Below, in pieces: positions 4,587-5,126 of a stretch of 5,126 nucleotides of DNA (its first letter is position 1; every line of letters begins with the position of its first letter). The stretch lies in contig CAYZXA010000016.1 of assembly GCA_964482335.1 (NCBI GenBank), positions 1 to 5,126 on the forward strand, given 5' to 3'. Position numbers and translations under genes: made by a program. The notes below the pieces were generated by a model. The model had not been told where the DNA came from. It saw only the letters and a program-made list of their open reading frames with translations, and searched no databases. This stretch comes from CAYZXA01 sp964482335. Lineage in GTDB: Bacteria; Patescibacteriota; Minisyncoccia; Minisyncoccales; MHMH01.

Positions 4587-5021
4587 TTAACGTTTTAATA
4601 TTTTAGTGGCAGAAAGAGGTATTCCATCTTTACCTAAAATAAACTCTATTTTGACGATTTTTAGTGGCTTTTTTCTTCTTTTTTGACGTTCTTGGTTTAT
4701 TAATACTGCCGTAGCATAAGTAGCAGGTGAAACGACAATATAATCAAAACCTTCTTCCAGGGTAGGACCGAATTTATCTTTGATTTTTACTATCTTTGGC
4801 TTTACTGAAAACTCCTTCATTGTAAAATCTTCCAATCCTTTTTTCCTATCTTTAAAGTCTTTTACCCTTTTTCTCCTAGCCTTACTGGCCATAGAATTTG
4901 AAGTTAAACCGATGGTCACCTCTCCCAAGTCAAAGGCTTTTCTTAATAGTACCTCATGGCCTTTGTGTAAGACATTGAAAGTTCCGCCAATAACCACTTT
5001 TTTCTTTTTTATTTTTACCAT
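4587..5021 (-). CDS. Archaeal/eukaryotic-type phosphopantetheine adenylyltransferase-like protein
   Basis: The protein belongs to the HxGH nucleotidyltransferase superfamily and most resembles the archaeal/eukaryotic PPAT type, which transfers AMP from ATP to 4'-phosphopantetheine to give dephospho-CoA in the cytoplasm. GGTFNVLHKGHEVLL (12-26) carries the ATP-binding HxGH (His19-His22); VTIGLTSNSMA (35-45), FGPTLEEGFDYIVVSPATY (84-102), IN-ER (108-112), PLKIVKIEFI (119-128) and the closing DGIPLSATKI (132-141) follow the archaeal pattern, the last being the ISSTxI-like motif. It ends only three residues after that motif, so at 144 residues it is slightly short at the C-terminus. Bacterial CoaD has a different sequence, so the substrate is uncertain; a related FMN, glycerol or choline-phosphate transferase is less likely. 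It starts 9 nt after a membrane-protein stop, suggesting an operon, and a terminator follows. Confidence 0.8.
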   Translation of the reverse strand: MVKIKKKKVVIGGTFNVLHKGHEVLLRKAFDLGEVTIGLTSNSMASKARRKRVKDFKDRKKGLEDFTMKEFSVKPKIVKIKDKFGPTLEEGFDYIVVSPATYATAVLINQERQKRRKKPLKIVKIEFILGKDGIPLSATKILKR

Positions 5022-5030
5022 GTTCTCAAG

Positions 5031-5126
5031 CTAAATAGGATTAAAAATGTGTCTTATAACTTTAATCAAGCCAATGAAAAGAATTATAAAAAACTGAATG
5101 ACGATGTTGGTTAAAATCAAGCCGAT
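5031..5126 (-). CDS. C-terminal end of an unidentified membrane protein (5' part outside window)
   Basis: One frame is open from the window edge for 31 codons to a TAG at 5031-5033; the other two frames contain early stops or a less protein-like sequence. It reads as one hydrophobic helix, IGLILTNIVIQFFIILFIGL, then a basic tail KVIRHIFNPI, consistent with a final transmembrane segment and a positively charged, probably cytoplasmic end. The family cannot be named from this much. The stop lies 9 nt before the ATG of the PPAT-like gene, so the two are probably cotranscribed. Confidence 0.65.
   Translation of the reverse strand: MGLILTNIVIQFFIILFIGLIKVIRHIFNPI

Noticed and set aside
4780..5034. 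Plus-strand hydrophobic open frame opposite the PPAT-like gene
   Set aside because: The Phe/Leu richness is the complement of Lys-rich coding sequence, and the opposite strand carries clear HxGH family motifs.

Overview
The window looks like part of a small, AT-rich, lysine-rich bacterial genome, most likely a Patescibacteria/CPR-type organism. This is inferred from compact gene spacing, Lys/Arg-heavy proteins, single-domain versions of larger enzymes, bacterial sigma70-like promoters (TTGACT / TATAAT) and hairpin-plus-U-tract terminators. A few features are archaeal in flavour: an archaeal/eukaryotic-type phosphopantetheine adenylyltransferase and probable leaderless starts. The promoters and terminators argue for a bacterium, but the lineage is an inference.

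Every gene lies on the minus strand, so transcription runs from high to low coordinates. From the upstream edge: the last 31 residues of a membrane protein (5031-5126); an archaeal-type PPAT-like nucleotidyltransferase (4587-5021) with a terminator; an AAG/Mpg-family 3-methyladenine DNA glycosylase (3954-4502); an unrecognised 76-residue protein with its own promoter, the only textbook Shine-Dalgarno in the window, and a strong terminator (3625-3855); a two-helix ferritin-like protein of the encapsulated-ferritin type (3274-3495), followed 8 nt later by a DUF523/TudS-like iron-sulfur protein (3265 downwards) that runs into a 100-N assembly gap (2797-2896). Then come an FtsZ with an extreme cationic N-terminal extension and a Lys-Pro linker (1282-2682), a terminator, a thioredoxin-reductase-like flavoprotein whose NAD(P)H half resembles AhpF (283-1215), and the 5' end of enolase (1-296), which overlaps trxB by 14 nt and leaves the window.

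The genes are mostly housekeeping: division, redox, glycolysis, base-excision repair and possibly cofactor synthesis. The ferritin/DUF523 pair suggests a small iron and iron-sulfur unit. Several intergenic regions are only about 60-130 nt and put a terminator U-tract directly against the next extended -10 box, with the start codon 6 nt beyond it for trxB and mpg. I saw no mobile element, CRISPR array, tRNA or rRNA. No stretch over 300 bases lacks a gene; the longest non-coding stretch is about 130 nt.

I found no clearly new multi-gene system. The best leads are the polycationic FtsZ, the orphan 76-residue gene, the encapsulin-less EncFtn-like protein, and the gene content hidden by the N gap.
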